Notes: a model not told the origin generated them from the letters alone. A stretch of 64,000 nucleotides of DNA from Psococerastis gibbosa (GCA_963971405.1 OZ020485.1:44451469-44515468); one strand, 5' to 3'. Positions 10,641 through 23,299 are shown, counted from the first letter of the stretch. Translations and numbers: made by a program.

Positions 10641-11769
10641 ATTGTAATGCAGTGGTTTCCATTCTACATCGTTATGCCGTTGACTCTTCATTGAGTTCCT
10701 CTATGTTTCTTTGTTGTAACTGTTATTGGTTTAAACAAAACCCAGGGCACCTTCCTCCTGATAGATTCTGGGGGGTAAAAAAAAAGTGACTCAATTTTCA
10801 AGAAAACTTACCAAAAAATATCGAGAAGATTTTAGGTTTCGATTTTTTTAGAGAAGATGAGATTTATAATTTTTATCTCGAAGCTTTTGCCATCGTTGCT
10901 ACTTCACCGTAGATATCTACGTCACCGGCCGCAAGCATTATTGCATACCATACGATTCATTATATTATACATTCGTCTCCCCGTTCTGGTATTCATTGAT
11001 CCATCAATCTAGTTATTGCTTTAAAATAAGAAAGAAAGAACGAAAGAAACCATAAGAAAGGAAGAAAGAAATGGAATCATCTTTATCTTTATGTGGGCGA
11101 ATATAATATAATATAATATAATTTATTGATCCATTAAGACACAAATGACAAAACAGATAAAAGTCCTTTCGACAATTGTCAATAATAAACACACAAAAAT
11201 AAAACACACAAACCATTTACAAATTTTGTCATCAAACATAGGTAGCACATACAATATATATGGGTGCATAATGTCAAATGTGATCACAAGAGAAAAATAT
11301 ATTGTCAGTCAAAATCAATTCATGAATTAATGTATAGTATAGTAGGATTTCTCAATGCGAATTTTGGGCCTTTCGGCCAACTCTTACAAGCAATCCCGAA
11401 TAGGGAAAGTTGCTGCAGCCTAAATTTGCCCCTATGGCATATTTTCTTTGCTATGGTTTCACAAAGTAATCTACTATAGTAATAGATAAATATAGGTATA
11501 TGTAATAAAAAGTAAGTATTTATATTCTTACTGTCTATTTTCAGAGAAGGCTTACCGTTTACATTGGCCACCCCTGGATGACCCCACAATAGTTTGGCTT
11601 AGGCTATATTTTTTTTTTGTATAATTGAATAGGTATTTCATACCGATTTAGCCTGTTCAATTAGCACTATTTCATACTGTGAATTAATCTGAGTTATTCT
11701 TACTGCCCAAAGAACGCGTGTTGGCTTGACCGAGTTATTACAATTTAAGTAGTACCTACTCGTACTCAC

Positions 11770-12040
11770 TTACTATTGCTGAGGTCCTGAGGCGAATGAA
11801 TACAGAAGCCGAGTTGCTGCAGACAGTTAAGAAACGGAAACTTCGGCCATGTGATGAGTGAGGGTTCCCGGTGAAGAAGAACATGGTGATTGAAAAACCT
11901 GAGGGAGTGGTTTGGCAAGAGCAAGACTTCCCTTTTCATAGTAGCAGCCTCCCAGGTCCAAATTGCCATGATGATCGCCAAGCTTCGATAGAAGAGACAT
12001 ACAAAGAAGAAGAAGAAGAAGAAGACTATTTACTGCCAAA
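11770..12040 (+). pseudogene. LINE C-terminal remnant (RTE/endonuclease-type)
   Basis: The plus strand reads LRRMNTEAELLQTVKKRKLR, then, after breaks, WQEQDFPFHSSSLPGPNCHD, resembling the conserved end of a widespread arthropod LINE. Internal stops are present. Confidence 0.55.
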
Positions 12041-12214
12041 AATAACGTACAGTAGATAACCCTTATTGAACTTTACCACTGTCCATTTTATTAAAAATTT
12101 CCAAACTTGGACTCACTTTGGATTGATCCCAAGGAATTAGCCTTTAGCCATACACGATCAGAAAAAGACAAAAGTTGTCTTGAACTTGAATCTTCATACG
12201 ATACATCCAGGGAC

Positions 12215-12343
12215 CAGGGACCGCCGGCTTTACATGCTCTAAGAAGCAATTGACTAGAAAACACATGTTAGCAAGTATGCCACTTGAACCACAAATCTTT
12301 CGGGTGAAAGTCAGAACCCGTATCTATACCCTACATGTCAAGG
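12215..12343 (-). mobile_element. Degenerate SINE A copy
   Basis: Reading the minus strand, GACATGTAG, GACTTTCACCCGAAAG and GCATGTAAAGC appear in SINE A order. The tail is missing. Confidence 0.55.
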
Positions 12344-13049
12344 CGCTTTCCTGTTTTTGTCTTGCAAAATTTCTTGCCTGGCACCATGAGCCAGAGAGGT
12401 ACACCCCTAAAAATTTGACTAGTTGACACTAGATGGAATTGGGTTTCCTCTGAAGAATTTGCAAAATTTAAAAAAAAAATGAAAGATACAGTATCATAAT
12501 TTTTAATGTTTATATATTTTAAAGAAATCAAATAAATCCGCGAAAACCCAGAGATTTAATCCAACTTTTGCACCCCCTGCCCCCTGGAACAAATCCTAGC
12601 TACGCCCATGGCTGGCACTGCCAATTTTCATTCCTTGGCAAGCGAGAAGCAATACTTCTTGATTCGGAACGGAACAGTACTATAGATTCTGGGTAGCAAG
12701 CGCAGTAAACCGAACTATTTTAACAACAGCACCACCTTCCAAACAAAGAACCAATCCTCTCGAAAAAACACCTCCCATTCATTTTTGACAAAAACGCCCC
12801 AGTTGGCATATATAGTATACGTATACAGCAGCTGAAAGGGGGTACCTCTACACATAACAAAGACAGGCCCAACCTATCGGCCCGGGACAGAGCGGGACAA
12901 AAAACGCAGCAGCCAGACTAGCAACAAAACCAAAAAATAAAAGAAGAATGAAGAAAGAAAACCAATTGACGAAATTCAACTTAGATTGAATTGGAAATAC
13001 AATAAGAGTGTCACTGGAGAATTAGAGGCGGAGTTTAGTGACTCCAGTG

Positions 13050-13240
13050 CTCGCGCCAATGGTAACTCGGGACAACCAAAGTTTCGGCCAATCAGAGAGC
13101 TAGAAAGCACACAAGGCGGACTTGTCTCGTATTCTTTGACTGGGGAGACGTCAGTATCTCGAAACCCTTGTTGTAATACGCACGGCTCTCTAGTGGACTC
13201 TGCTCTCTAGTTAGTGTGTTTTTTTGGTATCAGTGCTTTT
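13050..13240 (+). promoter_or_regulatory. Candidate core promoter upstream of Dachshund
   Basis: A locally GC-richer stretch contains two CCAAT boxes (13056-13060 and 13088-13092). A TCAGTG arthropod-type initiator lies at 13230-13235, and a T-rich tract precedes the initiator. There is no TATA box. The position, 4.8 kb upstream of the ATG on the same strand, would require a spliced or long 5' UTR; a pyrimidine-rich stretch ending in AG at 17931-17932 could be an acceptor. This is inference from motifs only. Confidence 0.22.
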
Positions 13241-13244
13241 CGCA

Positions 13245-14650
13245 ACAGTGACACAATTATATGTTTTAGTTCCGTGTGTCGGTTTGTGACTCTTGTGTTA
13301 TAGGTTTGTTTTTAAAAGTTTTGCGTTGTGTTAGGGTCAATTCTTTTATGTGTTCCATACAGGTAGTGAGGTATTGTATCTTGAAATTTTTTTTGATACT
13401 TTTTTCCGTTAGGTCACCTCTGTAGACTAGGTGATACTTTAGTTGAGTTTGTTCTAAAGTAGCATTGTTGCTTGCGACCTGCGTATATAGATTTAATTTT
13501 TTTTATAGAAAGTTGCAGCTGTATTAATTAATGAAAAACAATTTAGATAAAAAATTGAATAAGATTAATCAAAGACCGCAGGACTCTGAAGCATATTTTG
13601 AAAAATTATGTTAGTTTAATGAGTACATTAGGCATTCTATTAATATGACGTTCAAGTACATTGATGTTTTTTTCTTGTAAATAATAACTTATTGATACCG
13701 TACCGTATTTTCTTTAAATACAGTGCCAATTTATGGCAGTTAAGCTACGCCTATAGTAAGTTAATTAAATAACTACTACTACTGTGTGAATTTGGTCAAC
13801 TGAAACTGTGCATTAGGCCTTCTTTCATTTATTATTATAATTATTTTTTGGTTTAGTTTCCTTTATTTTTATATGTACGTTAATTGTCAGTTTAATGCTA
13901 TACTGTTACACTAATGTAGCTTATAGGTAAATTACAGTCCTGGCAGATAAAAGATATACAATCAATGCAGTATGCAGAATATTCGGGTGACATCATAGAT
14001 AGAGGTTTTTTTTTTAGCTTATACGGCCTATGTAAAATTAAGGCAGCTATTTCAAAACAATTTGAAAACAACTTGTCATTTTGAAGAAATTAAATAATTA
14101 CTCATAAGGCAATTATATTATGAAAATGACATTATGAAAAATTCATTCATATAACAATTAAAATTTAAACTTTCCCAGTATGCTTAGATTTTCTCACTTG
14201 ATATTGAGTCATGATGACTAATAGAAGACGCGATAAAGTGCAAAATATAAATTTTGTATAGAGAAATACAATAGTAAATCAGTTGTATTTATAGTGTGCA
14301 TACTGAGAATGTTTGTATTTTATTATGAATTTTTATGAATTTCATATCTGGAATGAGAAATTAATTAAATATTTCAAAATAGCAAGGTCTTCATTTGTAT
14401 ACAAAATTAGTTAAAACCTCTCACGTCTCCTTTAAATTATTATTAAAATTTGTGAAATTATAGTTATATAAGCATGCACTGTATGCCTAATGAATTGGCG
14501 GGATTGCATTAAATTTAAAAAAAAAAAAAATAGGGGCAATATATAGGAATAGGATAATAGGCTTCGAGACAATATACTGAAGGCTTACACGAAGAAGTGA
14601 AATAAGTCACTTTCGTGGTCTCTGTCTGCATTTATAGACAATTACTCACT
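13245..14650. other. AT-rich unique upstream region, no gene seen
   Basis: The stretch has homopolymer A/T tracts and no convincing open frame, tRNA-like head or terminal repeat. It lies between the candidate promoter and the first SINE upstream of Dachshund. It could hold 5' UTR or regulatory DNA, but nothing specific can be supported. Confidence 0.3.
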
Positions 14651-14905
14651 TTTTAATTAATTTAATATACACGTAGGTTCGTTCGTACAGTATTTATAGC
14701 TCATATTAAGCATACAAAGCTCGAAAGGAGGGGCATGAGTGCAAAAGGCGATTTGTCTCAAAAATAATTTTTGAGTTGGCGGTATATTGTTCCAATATGG
14801 CAATATCCGATGCAATAAATATGGGTCCAAAAAAGATTCGAACGTGTAATCCTGAAATTCAGATTCAAATCGTATACTTCTACATAAACATTCCATATAT
14901 GACAT
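14650..14905 (-). pseudogene. Possible LINE-derived coding scrap
   Basis: The minus-strand frame contains SFLDPYLLHRILPYWNNIPP, reminiscent of the WNSLP block of non-LTR RTs. It is too diverged to be sure, and it abuts a SINE A copy. Confidence 0.25.
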
Positions 14906-14924
14906 GATGTGACATGTCAGACAT

Positions 14925-15130
14925 GTAGAGTAGTGGTACGGACTTTGACTTTCACCCGAAAAGTTGTTGGTTCCAGTACTACACTTCTTACATTTTCTTA
15001 CCATGCTTCGGAGGGCATGTAAAGCAGGCGGTTACGGGCCTTCCTAGTTGAGTGTAAGAGAGGGCTTTATAGCCCTAACTCCGCTAGGTTGGCTTAGTAA
15101 TAGAACAAAAAGTCCTTATTTATTTATTTC
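14925..15130 (+). mobile_element. SINE A copy
   Basis: Head, body and tail match the 7626 copy. Box B is mutated (GGTTCCAGTAC). It ends in (TTTA)n at about 15127. Confidence 0.85.
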
Positions 15131-15329
15131 TCCTTCTTCTTCTTCTTCCTCTTCCCCCTTATTTCTCCAATCGAATAAATATTGGAGTGTGTAATCAGAG
15201 CCATTGACTGCTACAAAAATTTTAATACAAATTACAAATACATATTATCAAAAATATTAATTAAAATATTACATCCCATAATGTATAGTAGAAGCATTTA
15301 GATTTTAAAAGTTTTTTTTTGGGCGAACC

Positions 15330-15432
15330 TGCATTTACAGTCCAGTTTTTCTACATCCTCCAATTTCGGTTATAACGTAACGTAACGTAACCTCTTCATC
15401 CAAAGTTAATTTAATGTCAGTGTTATATACTC
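15330..15432 (+). mobile_element. SINE B tail fragment
   Basis: It matches the SINE B tail (AACCTCTTCATCCAAAGTTA, AATGTCAGTGTTAT) but has a small tandem CGTAA expansion and no head. Confidence 0.65.
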
Positions 15433-15645
15433 CATATATAATACTGCAATATAATGTTTACAGTTTCAAGTGACAAATCTCCTTTTGCATACATGCTCCT
15501 TGAATAATATTTAAATTTCCCTGCAACAGACACTAGACAGTCATTTTAATTACCCCTTGTATTGTACCGTATCAAACTACGTGAAATTATAGCATACTAT
15601 AACTTATTGTAAATAGCATTGTTATACAGCGCTCATGTATATGTA

Positions 15646-15740
15646 GTGTAAGAGAGAGAGCTTTATAGCCTTAACGCCGCTTGGTTGGCTTAGTAATAGA
15701 ACAAAAAAAGTCCTTATTTATTTATTTATTTATTTATTAT
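15646..15740 (+). mobile_element. SINE A 3' fragment
   Basis: Only the tail is present, from GTGTAAGAGAGAG through the GCCTTAACGCCGCTTGG segment to (TTTA)n. Confidence 0.7.
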
Positions 15741-15759
15741 TAATTATTATCACGTCCGG

Positions 15760-17455
15760 GCAAATAGAGTTGATTATTAACTATAATGAATTGAGTTCAA
15801 TTTTTATAAATTTGTCAGCAACTTTTATGCGTGTCCCTTCCTATAATTTAAATATTGATTGGATATTTGTAATATAAAATATTGTATTTTCATATTTTCG
15901 TATGTCTATACACTGTACATAATTACTTCAAGTGTTGTTTTTATACCAACCCATTATATATTTTTATTTTAAAATTCTACTTTTAATATTATTCTTACTA
16001 ACTAATAGATTTTATAGTGAATTCTTTTTGGATATGCTGTTTGCTATGAAGAAAGTAAGCTGTTATATTGATCCAATTTCGATACAGAGTGCACACTACA
16101 ACCAAATTCGCTTTTGGATATACAGTAGTACTTTACATGTAATTCAATCGCAATACAGATACAGTAGTTAGTAAGTTAGTAAATAGTTAATTCAATTAGT
16201 AATGTTTGTAAGTAATTTCTGTTCGCTATGCTAAGCTATGCTGAGCTAATTTTATATATACGTGATGAATTTAATATTATTTAAAAATACCGCAACAGTG
16301 GCTCTAATATTATGTCGTTTAGTTTTAACTTAACCTAGGATTAAAAATATGAAAAATATAATTTTAGAATGGCTATTCAAAATTGTTTTGTTTACATTTT
16401 TAACCCCATGAATTAGTTAATACTAAAGGGCATAGTAGGCCCCCCAGATAGTTAATAGTAAGCTTAAATTGTAATTAATATAAATAATTATTTTTCAATC
16501 AAATTTAGAAATTTAGCTTTATGATACAGATTAGCCATTTTTATACCCATTTCTATCTAACTTACATAAATCTTAAAATCTTATCATAAAATAAATATTC
16601 GTAAATTTTATATTTCAGATAATACCGTATGCTAGTGCCTTTTGCCTTATAAAAATTGCAACACTGTGCTAAAAATTGGTATAGAGAAATATTTTTCAAG
16701 TAGTAAAACACAGATTTTTCAGACAAAGACACTTTGATATTGTTACATACAAGGGAAAAATTAATGGAAAAAATATAGGCGTGAAATAGTGGATTCCTAT
16801 GCTGGCAATGCTTATTCCTACAATTCTGTACAGTTAAGATTTTGCGGATGACGATTAATCGATATTATACTGCAAAATGGGAGTTCGGGGGCACCCCTGG
16901 TGGAAATATATTTTGAAAATTTAGAGGGGAAATATCCAATATGGTGATTTTACGCATCCCGAATCGATTGCCGTATCGATTGATTCTAATCCATTTATTG
17001 CATACTTTGGCGCCGGCGTCAAAAAATAGTTTATATAGTAGGTATTGTGTAGTTACTTGTAGTTTTAGAACTCATTGTTCTATACTAATGGCAATGAAAA
17101 AATGATTATACACAAGCGTACATTGGATTACATTAGCCCTATCCACTTTTTGCATTTTGGGAGAGTGGAATTGCTGCCATAGCACTTACAGTAATGTCAC
17201 ATAATACAGTAGTAGGTAGGCTATATCTATATAAAATAGAATAAAACACAAAGTCAAGGTACTGTGTCTAAAATGGCTCATTTGAACATGGGCAGGCTCA
17301 ATGCAAGTGGATCGAGAACGCTAAGATTTTGGCGCTACATAATGGATTCTGTAGACTGCAACACATGTTGGATTGTTCCTATGGGTAATGGTATGCTAAT
17401 CGTACCAATTCAACTCAACTCAACAAAATGCGATACTCTACAATAGAATCACTGA
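15760..17455. other. AT-rich region upstream of Dachshund, little recognisable
   Basis: Mostly unique AT-rich sequence. A fragment of the family J repeat is at about 16380-16450. Copies of a short motif shared with hAT interiors (around TTTTACGCAT) lie at 16785-16950. No gene is seen. Confidence 0.3.
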
Positions 17456-17462
17456 GCTGTAA

Positions 17463-17600
17463 GGAGCTTATTCCACATATGTCAATAGTCAATAGTAAAT
17501 GTGGTATTGACGTGGTAGCAGACATTAAAGACATACTAAAAATGTGTGCACGTCAATACCACATTTACTTTTGACTATTGACGTAGGTTGAATAAGCGCC
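17463..17600. mobile_element. Harbinger-like fold-back MITE, 138 bp
   Basis: The arms run from GGAGCTTATTCCACA to TTGAATAAGCGCC and share the interior GACGTGGTAGCAGACATT with the larger members. The TAA duplication lies at 17460-17462 and 17601-17603. It sits 410 bp upstream of the Dachshund ATG. Confidence 0.82.
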
Positions 17601-18009
17601 TAAAAATAATTTAATGTTTGAGCACCCAAACTTTTTGCCAAATCATTATAAATTATTTTTATCGCACATACAATGTAACATACTCTATTAATTAGACTTT
17701 TATTTTTATAAGTTTGATGCTAAGTTATATTGTATATTTTTATTCTAATACTTTTTAAGAAAATATGCAAGCTACCTGTATGGAAACTAAATGAAACAAG
17801 AAAAAATTGATAATAACTGACGCAACGCTTCCGACGGGAAAATTCTCGCGCCTCACTGACCCATATACAGCCTTTCCCGTTATCCGCTGTTGCTTGCAAT
17901 GTTTCCTTACTATTGTCACACATGTTTCGCAGATGGTAAATAAAATACCCTGGAACCAGTAACTACAAAATATACTTTGCCCAGTGACTCATGTGCGGTT
18001 TTGCGTAAC

Positions 18010-18794
18010 ATGGAGTCAACAATGGACTCCAATTCAACTGGGAGCGAACGAAGCAACACATCGTCCCGCGACTCCCCTGCTCCCCACCACAATAAACTGC
18101 ATTCCCCCACCATAAACAACAACAACAACCATTCGCCGACAATGCCGACGAACCTAAGCCACGCGCCGCGCAGCCCCAACAGCCCCAGTCCGGTGCCGCT
18201 AAACGTCGCCCGCACACCCAACAGCCCGATGAGCGGAGGATGTCCTCCGCATCTCCCACACCCTCCGAACCTGCATAGCCCTCTGTCGCCGCCACCTGTT
18301 TCCACGCCCAACAGCCTACAGCATCGCCTCGCCATGTCGCACATCCCCGGGCTGCCGCCCCACGGCCTCGGTCTTCTAAACTCGCTGCAGAGCCTCCAGC
18401 ACCACGCGTCGCCCCTCGATTTGATGTCGGTCGCGCACCATCACGGACCCCCGCGTTCGTACAACTCGCCTCCGCCGATTTCGTCATCGGACCCGTCCGC
18501 GAACGAGTGTAAGCTCGTTGACTACCGGGGACAGAAGGTAGCGGCGTTCATCATAGCCGGGGACACGATGCTGTGCCTGCCGCAGGCGTTTGAGTTGTTT
18601 CTGAAGCACCTGGTCGGCGGGCTGCACACCGTCTACACGAAGCTCAAGAGGCTGGACATTGTGCCGATTGTGTGCAACGTGGAGCAAGTGCGGATTCTCC
18701 GCGGCCTGGGTGCCATACAGCCTGGCGTGAATCGCTGCAAGCTGCTGTCTTGTAAAGATTTCGACGTCTTGTATCGAGATTGCACCACTGCCAG
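18010..18794 (+). CDS. dac: Dachshund, first coding exon (N-terminal region plus DACHbox-N), 3' end at splice donor
   Basis: This exon encodes about 261 residues plus two bases of the next codon. Residues 1-165 are low complexity: Ser/Pro/Asn/His-rich with a short Asn run near residue 36 and repeated SPNSP/TPNSP motifs. From about residue 167 the sequence is the Ski/Sno/Dac domain (DACHbox-N), with the family hallmarks VDYRGQKVAAFIIAGDTML, CLPQAFELFLKHLVGGLHTV and RGLGAIQPGVNRCKLL, ending at DCTTAR. Dachshund is a nuclear transcription cofactor of the retinal determination network, also needed for limb and neural development; this is family knowledge. I chose the ATG at 18010 because it has A at -3 and G at +4; an in-frame stop lies at 17941, and a second good ATG is at 18025. 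The open frame runs past the end only into the donor consensus AG|GTAAGT (exon ends at 18794, intron phase 2). GC content is much higher than in the flanks. The C-terminal DACHbox and coiled coil are not in the window. The identity is very secure; the start codon is less so. Confidence 0.96.
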
Positions 18795-18800
18795 GTAAGT
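18793..18800 (+). promoter_or_regulatory. dac: 5' splice site of Dachshund exon 1
   Basis: The sequence AGGTAAGT matches the full metazoan donor consensus. It lies exactly where homology to Dachshund stops, after the codons for CTTA. The intron is phase 2: the Arg codon is split after AG. Confidence 0.9.
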
Positions 18801-21680
18801 TTTTAGTGTCAGTCACAGTATTTTTAGACATATAGGGTGCGTCCTTAATATCGCTGGTAAGGCTACGAAAAGTTGAATCAGATCCAAAAGAAGTCGCCAT
18901 TTGGAAAAAATATCGTTGCTATCTTCAGATTCCTTTTTCCGTGGCTTTACCAATAACTGTGGGAGCTACCCTTAAGAATAATTTCTTTTTAAATATGCCT
19001 TTGAAGTAGTGAAGTAGCATTGGCTGATCATGTTCGCAAATCTGCATACATACAGAATACAGTTATTGTCTGCTTAAAGATTATTTTTGGCAATTCACTG
19101 AACTGCTGTGGACAACATTTTCATCCACCACCAAAACAACAGTACCTTACACAGAATAAACATAGGACTATGTATAAATTTCATGCGTCCCTTGTCTAAA
19201 ATAATGAATGTGTTGTCTGAATGGATCTCCAACTTATAGAGACTTCCATTTAAAAAAAATTACATTCTAAAAAAAATAAAAAATCATGTAGTTTCCTTGA
19301 TCTAGAATAGGCTAGTTAGATTAATACTTTAGTTATATAAGTTACATTAATAGTAAAAATAATAAATTTTAAGTATTGTAATTCTCTTGAGAAAAATCTT
19401 GTTTTTCCATTATTGTACTTCATGAGCGATGAAAGTCACTGTTCAGACAAACCTCAGGTTTCTTAACTATAAAGAAAAAGAAGAAGAAGAACACAATGTT
19501 GTACGATACATCTGACACCTATCGCATAAATAACGGGCTGAAAACATACAATAAAGCCCCTTAAATCAATATACAAACCATAATACCTATAGATAAATTG
19601 AAACACACAAAAAATCTTCAATGAAACGTTCCCCTAACCCCAAACACAGGTCAAATTAAAACCATAAATGACACGACGCAAAAGGATCCCACTACATTTA
19701 AAACCAAACCACGGACATTAATCATTAAAAAAATTATTAAAAATCCTCCGACCCGTGTCCAATAAAAAAAGCCACAAGGACGATAACTAATCCGAATGCC
19801 ACACAAAAAGTAATACGACGCTCAACGAAATCGTATCGTGCAATGATAAAAAGCGGCGCTATTCGACCCTCATCACCAACTAAAATGATATCTAAGCAGA
19901 TATATTCATTAAAAATAAAAATATAGATTTGGCCCCATGAGCCACAAATATAAATGGGGTTAGAAGCCCGTGAAAATATCAATGGTACAAACCTGTGTAG
20001 GGTTTTATTATTTCCAGTCGGCTCTTATTAGGATTCTTTGTTCGTAGAAACCCTAAAATCATGGTTGTATCAAATATTTTTTGTTTCCATTATTTGCAAT
20101 GGTTTTCTTTCTTTGTATTAATGTTGTTCAAATAATTTTTGTGCACGTATAAAATGCGAACAATATATATGCCATATGGCAACAAGGGTATACCATATTG
20201 ATTTTGAATGTTGCCGCTCTGAAGTTTAGGCTTTAGGCTATTGCGATTTCAATTTTGGGGGAGGGGGTGGCCCATAGATGGATGATTTTAGTTACTGAAC
20301 AATAATTTTATTATTATTTATTATTAAACAATGATGCATAATAAGTAATTAATTCAAGGACGCAGTTATGGGTAAACTTGTCATTATCCTTATTCGTTAA
20401 TCATTATATTCATTATCATTATTCCATCTGGATTCATTTGCCAATATGGCAAGGTGTATTTTTTGTGTTTAGACTGAATATTTGGCGCCATTTGCCGTCA
20501 TTGGCATCGATTTGTTTTTATTGCTTTCCTATTTTAGGCGCAGTTGAAGGAAAGCCTTGTCCTTGTGATGGTCGAAATGTTCGATTTCAAGTTTTCAGTG
20601 AGTTTACACGCTTTGAGACCCCATATTCAGGCGTAGCACTAGTTGTTTAAGGGGGGGGGGAGTTGATGCTGGCAGTTAAAATGTTTCCTCTCGTAAGGCC
20701 TCTACACCCTTACTAGACTTTTACCTACCTCGAAAAATAATAACAGTAATTAAGAACCTGAGTGGTTTATTAATATATATTAAACTAATGCAACACTAAA
20801 TTTGGCTTAAAACTCACATTTTCCAACAAATATCTAGGATTTTGGGGGTTTTACAACCCCCCAGGACCCTGCTGTATACAGCTGCGCGTGACCATTTACA
20901 ACTGTGTAAAATGACATGAAACGCATTATGCTGGAAAAAACACACTGTTATACCTGTAGCCTGGCCTATAAATATGCTGTGTTGTAACACCACACCTTTC
21001 AACAATGTCCACACAAGTTATAGAAAATTAGGCTACCGTCTAATAAAGCTATAAACCTTGGGCGACAATTTGATAACTCGGCTATAATAATTTTTGCATT
21101 TTCGCCTTTCTCCTTCGTATAACCCGCGGCATATGACCTATACTGTGTAAAACTTACCACAACCTTCTACAGTGGGTAATGATCAATTCGATTGCAGGAT
21201 GAAAAAGTTGGGATATACATAACGAGGCATTTATCTGTATATTCTGATCATTCGAAAGCATTTGATACAGTTCCAATCAGATAGTGTGTGGAGTTGGAGT
21301 GGCACGCGCGCCCCTGTTATACCTAAAGGTATACAGCTGGTAGTTATTACATGTCACTATTTGAGAATAAATGATGGTAAAAGACCCCCAGGTATTATGT
21401 GTTTGGGTAACAATGAGCGAAACTAGCTTCTGAAATGATTTTGATCATGTGTGTTTGATTGGAGTTTTAACTAGCTTTGGATGATGTTTGTAGTAATTTT
21501 GGTGCCACAATAGGCTTCAAGTTAACAATTTGACTTCCTGGTAAAAGATGGGTTGTGGTTTAATAAAAGTTTATGTTTTATTTGGCTATTGGGTGTGTGT
21601 ATTGATGCAGGATTGAAACCAAATTTTTAGTAATGCTTTTGAATCGGTCTCAAATTTTTATTGGATATCCGCTTCTTCGA
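18801..21680 (+). other. Putative proximal intron 1 of Dachshund, mostly unique sequence
   Basis: This AT-rich sequence follows the splice donor. I see no coding exon. There is a small dispersed-repeat fragment at 20515-20650 and a G tract at about 20650. Conserved enhancers of dac would be expected in such a region in arthropods, but none can be recognised by eye. Confidence 0.4.
20515..20650 (+). repeat. Dispersed repeat family L fragment
   Basis: GGAAAGCCTTGTCCTTGTGA, GGTCGAAATGTTCGATTTC and TTTACACGCTTTGAGACC match the start of 55415. Confidence 0.45.
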
Positions 21681-21689
21681 CTAATATCT

Positions 21690-21890
21690 AATAAATAAAT
21701 AAATAAATAAAGATTGACTTTTTGTTCGATTACTAAGCCAACGTAGTGGAGTTAGGGCTATAAAGCCCTCTCTTACACTCAAATAGGAAGGCCGAAGCAT
21801 GGTCAGAAAATGTATTAAGTGTGGGACTCGAACCAACAACCTTTCAAGTGAAAGTTTGGAGTCTGTACCACTACTCTACATGTCCTGACT
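21690..21890 (-). mobile_element. SINE A copy
   Basis: Reverse orientation. The (AAAT)n tail at the left end is followed by the complement of the SINE A tail and body, then box B (GGACTCGAACC as written) and the head ending CTACATGTCC. Confidence 0.85.
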
Positions 21891-22164
21891 TAAGATTCTT
21901 ACATAGGTTTGGTTAGAAGTTAAGGTGAAAATTTGGTTATAATGGTAAATTCAATATCAAAACTAATAAGGATGTACATATACAGCATTTCGGTGGTATT
22001 TTCTGTTCATTTTTATTAACTTCATTTCTAATTTTATGTAACTGAGTTTCCCACATTACCACTGGACATGAGATTACATTTCTGCAGTGTAAAATAGTGC
22101 ATCGCACAATAATTCTGGATTCAAAAATTAAAGTGGGAGCCCCTGCTTTCATTATCCTATTGCC

Positions 22165-22338
22165 CATGGCCGTGCCCAGGGAGGTGGTCCATGGGGTCCG
22201 GACCCCCCCCCCCCAATTAATTTTTGCATGTAAACCTGAATGGTTTGAAGATTTATCCGTTAATTAATTAATACATTTCGTTAAAAAAAATGTTGGACCC
22301 CCCACCCCACCCGGAATCAACACCTGGGCACGGCATTG
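22165..22338. mobile_element. Probable hAT-like MITE with poly-C interior
   Basis: The inverted termini share GCCGTGCCCAGG and CCTGGGCACGGC, with C tracts inside. The flanking duplication is ambiguous: ATTGCC occurs on both sides but overlaps the termini. The element boundary is therefore approximate. Confidence 0.55.
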
Positions 22339-23299
22339 CCTTCTCCTGGACCCTTGGTAAGCTCTTTCAAGAGTACATGCGAATTCACCAAATTGAAGTA
22401 TAATCACAAATGAAATGAAATGTAACACAACATCTATAGAAGAAAGCGGCAAAATGTTAAATTTAACATGTTAAAAAATTGTCAGTGTTGGTTATGATAT
22501 ACCACTTCGTGACGTGATTTTAGAAGCTTATGACGAATATTATGGCTTATTATTATGACTTATTCACCGAGAAATTACTCAGTTATTTGCTATCCTTGTC
22601 GCCATTTTGAACCTTGGCCCAACGTTGTGTAGGCTATAACAAAACCACAATTTAAATTTTCCCCCGGGGGAAACTCCCATATCCCAAAAAAAAGTCTATG
22701 AAATTTTATCCAAAAAACCAGTTAATTCATTTAAAAATACTAGCGGCCAAATTTTGATAGGCAACCCCTAGTAGATTTACATTTTCTCCTAATAATAAAT
22801 ATGGGTAAAAACTTGGTTTTTAGCAAATATTCGATGAGTGCACTGATTCCGCAGCCGGATCTTAGACTGTAAAGAAATTGTGATAACTCAAAATGATGAT
22901 TTTGGCGGTTAACCAGGTTTTTATTTCCACGCTTTAAATTGTCTCCAATTGTAATTTCATAGTTCAGCCAAGCTGAAATGCCTAATGTTGGCAATAATGT
23001 GTGTTTTGAATTTAAGAATCCGAGAAAGTCCATTGACACTGGGAAGGTGGTTCTTAAGAGCAAAGACAGAAGACATGTACTTTGAAACAAAGTTGTGAGT
23101 TAGTCGAGTTCGAAGTTGCAAGGGAGCTGCCCTGCCACCCAGCGGGCTTGATGATCGATGCGAAAGCAAGGTCCTAGTTCACCACCCAACTCCTTAGTCC
23201 TTCACTTCCTGGTCATCAGAGAGTCATTCATTCTTAGACGTCTCCGTGCTCGATGTATTTACAAGTTACAACTGCAGTCACTTGCGGAGCAAATGAAAG

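Noticed and set aside
17977..18009. Upstream extension of the Dachshund frame starting at TTG
   Set aside because: No ATG is present between the in-frame stop at 17941 and 18010; TTG initiation is not expected in an animal gene.
17916..18344. Minus-strand 142-codon Gly/Arg/Leu-rich frame
   Set aside because: Antisense of the low-complexity Dachshund N-terminus.
17963..18487. Minus-strand open frame of 174 codons over the Dachshund exon
   Set aside because: It is the antisense shadow of a GC-rich coding exon; composition and lack of any domain argue against a gene.
18484..18900. Minus-strand frame of 138 codons
   Set aside because: It overlaps the DACHbox in antisense and runs into the intron; it has no recognisable content.
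22740..23090. Minus-strand 116-codon frame
   Set aside because: No similarity to a known family that I can recognise, no codon bias and no Kozak or splice context.
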